A stretch of DNA of 64,000 nucleotides from Heliocidaris erythrogramma (lineage: Eukaryota > Echinodermata > Echinoidea > Camarodonta > Echinometridae). Where the stretch lies: NCBI GenBank assembly GCA_025617745.1, contig CM046853.1:48910934-48974933 (forward strand), written 5' to 3'. Each line of letters starts with the position of its first letter. The first letter of the stretch is position 1. Shown here piece after piece: positions 62,416-64,000 of this stretch. The position numbers and the translations under genes were made by a program. A model generated the notes under the pieces. The model had not been told where the DNA came from and did no database searches. It saw nothing but the letters and a program-made list of their open reading frames with translations.

Positions 62416-63239
62416 TTGCCGATTTATATTATCCCCTTGTTCCCCAAAGTGCTTTTTTTTTGTGCCCCCCCCCCCCTCCCACACACACACACTCTGAAAG
62501 ACGCTCCGATCCGCCGCCCCTTCAAGAAAAAGACGGGAAAAAACGCCCTTTGTTTTGTACTCGTTTTGTTAACCGGAAATCTTGTCGTCTGCGGGTCCCA
62601 GAGCAACTCAAAACACAGTAGGTGAAATCATTGCTTAATTTTAATTGAAAGACATAAATATAAGGTTTATGCTTTCTCATATTTTATATACGATAAATTA
62701 TATTCATGAACAGTAACGTACCGGTATATTTCTTATTTCCGCATTCGAAGCCGGATTGTTCGTGACCCATTGCGCAGTCCCATACGTGTAAATTTATGTC
62801 CCGCGCGCTCTCAGTACCTTTGCAAAAAATTGTGCTGCATGCTGTTGTATGTTGAATGTCCATGTTATGATGTTGATGTGCTGCTGATGAAGTATGTTCA
62901 TTCATGAGCATCACTGACACAAGTCATACTTAATGTTCAAAAAATTATGAAGATGATGGCCAAATTCATTATTATGCCCAGCCACCATTAAATCCGCCTG
63001 AACAAGTGAATATTTAGTCAAGTTTCTTGTATTTTTATTATTGAAATTCTGATCATTTTCAATGGAATAAATCACTCATAGCTACATTCCTATACTTCGT
63101 GTGTATAATGTAGGCAGTCACACACCTCAACTTTTTAAAACACCACTGCACAAAAGTCACAAACATTCACTCAAAATCGGCATTTAATTTACAAAAACCG
63201 ACCACTAAATATCTAAGAAATACAATAAATTCAACTCAC

Positions 63240-63640
63240 CGATGTTGGAAAAGATATTTCCAAAAATCAAATCCGTAATTTACTGTTGATTCTCGCGAAA
63301 CGAGCTATCGGAGTCATTGTGTACATTTCCTGGTCGCCGCGGGCGCTGACATCTCCCCAAAAGAGTTTTGTCCTTAAAAATTCGGTCCCTACGTGGCATA
63401 CACGGAAAGTCCCGATTTTCTGTGTGCGCGATCGTAAAGATCGCTGTGCGCTTGCGATCCCGAGTTTCTTCGTGGACAAAAATTTTATTGGCCGATTTTA
63501 GTCTAAGACATCGGCAGTATGTAAACAACACGCGATCGCAAAACAAATCGGCGGGGATTTCTCCGGTTTTGGACAAGATTTTGACTTTGGATTTTGCTGA
63601 AAATATCAAAAGTTCTTCCTAACGGCCATTTGAGGTAGGA
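63240..63640 (-). promoter_or_regulatory. Candidate non-coding first exon and promoter of the creatine kinase gene
   Basis: This stretch is much richer in CpG (CGCGGGCG, GCGCGATCG, CGATCGC) than its surroundings. On the minus strand it ends in a strong donor, CATCG|GTGAGT at 63240/63239. The first coding exon at 61079-61066 has its own acceptor 13 bases before the ATG, so an upstream non-coding exon is required; this is the best candidate. A minus-strand CCAAT lies near 63486 and TTAAAAAT near 63650. It could instead be a CpG-rich repeat. Confidence 0.4.
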
Positions 63641-63765
63641 GTGAGATTTTTAAGGGCGGAATTTGAAAGCAGGTTCGAGACTGAGTCACGTCTTTCGGAT
63701 GGTGACGTTAAAGGTCGGTCCCAGACGTAAATAATCATATCTGATTGATACACGTCTGTAAAAAC

Positions 63766-63790
63766 CCAATTACACACACACACACACACG
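63766..63790. repeat. CA microsatellite
   Basis: An uninterrupted CACACA run upstream of the putative creatine kinase promoter. Confidence 0.95.
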
Positions 63791-63939
63791 CAAGGTATTT
63801 AAAATATTTATCTTATATTCCCCCCATACCTTTACTACACGCGACAGAAAATACAAACTATTTTTGCATTTTGTATTCGTAGTGGTCAATATGACCACTA
63901 TTCGTGGTGTGGAATAAATGCTATTGTTAATTCATAACT

Positions 63940-64000
63940 GAAAAAATATCGGCCAAAATATCAGTCAAGAAGAGCGGGATTCGAACCAGCAAGATTGTAG
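63940..64000 (-). mobile_element. tRNA-derived SINE head, cut by the window end
   Basis: The minus strand reads TTGCTGGTTCGAATCCCGCT, a good B box, then a short AT-rich continuation. The A box would lie beyond 64000. It could equally be a real tRNA gene; the missing 5' half prevents a decision. Confidence 0.5.

Overview
This is animal nuclear DNA: AT-rich, intron-rich, with short exons, multi-kilobase introns and many small non-autonomous transposons. The tRNA-derived SINEs, foldback elements beginning with a GTTTCATAAA-type terminus, and a TTAGGG-type interstitial telomere tract suggest a marine deuterostome. An echinoderm, probably a sea urchin, is the best guess, but no rRNA or mitochondrial marker fixes the species.

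Two genes can be supported, and they converge. (1) On the plus strand, the 3' part of an unrecognised gene has internal exons at 18606-18679 and 28831-28929 and a terminal exon starting at 42454, with a stop at 42481-42483. A possible alternative last exon lies at 45066. All junctions are in phase, and the introns are about 10 and 13.5 kb. The upstream exon or exons were not found. (2) On the minus strand, a complete creatine kinase gene of the mitochondrial-CK clade has eight coding exons between 61066 and 52356 (415 aa). All splice sites and phases could be read. Its first coding exon encodes a hydrophobic anchor followed by basic residues and a Cys pair. The Trp linked to octamer formation in mitochondrial CKs is His here, and the basic C-terminal tail is missing. 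A CpG-rich stretch at 63240-63640, ending in a good minus-strand donor, may hold its non-coding first exon and promoter.

The remaining sequence is mostly repeats. 1-18 kb: low-complexity tracts, a SINE fragment, an imperfect ~110-bp tandem repeat, a TIR element at 8202-9257, and a complex foldback/duplication cluster at 16.1-17.4 kb containing a tRNA-like sequence and a small hAT-type element with a perfect 8-bp target duplication. 18-45 kb: a possible LTR-retrotransposon pol tail, a TA-flanked 0.94-kb element, 3' ends of dead non-LTR retrotransposons, and a family of long palindromic elements flanked by TTAA (26458, 28009, 30095, 36449). 45-52 kb: a purine-rich array with microsatellite-bounded repeat blocks, a 1.6-kb near-perfect inverted Tc1-like foldback element, and a composite element with internal tandem units and a nested insertion. 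52-64 kb: the creatine kinase gene with SINEs and simple repeats in its introns, a degenerate GATAAG-rich tandem repeat, a foldback element with telomere repeats in its loop, and a SINE head cut by the window edge.

Most reading frames over 60 codons here lie in repeats or are random.
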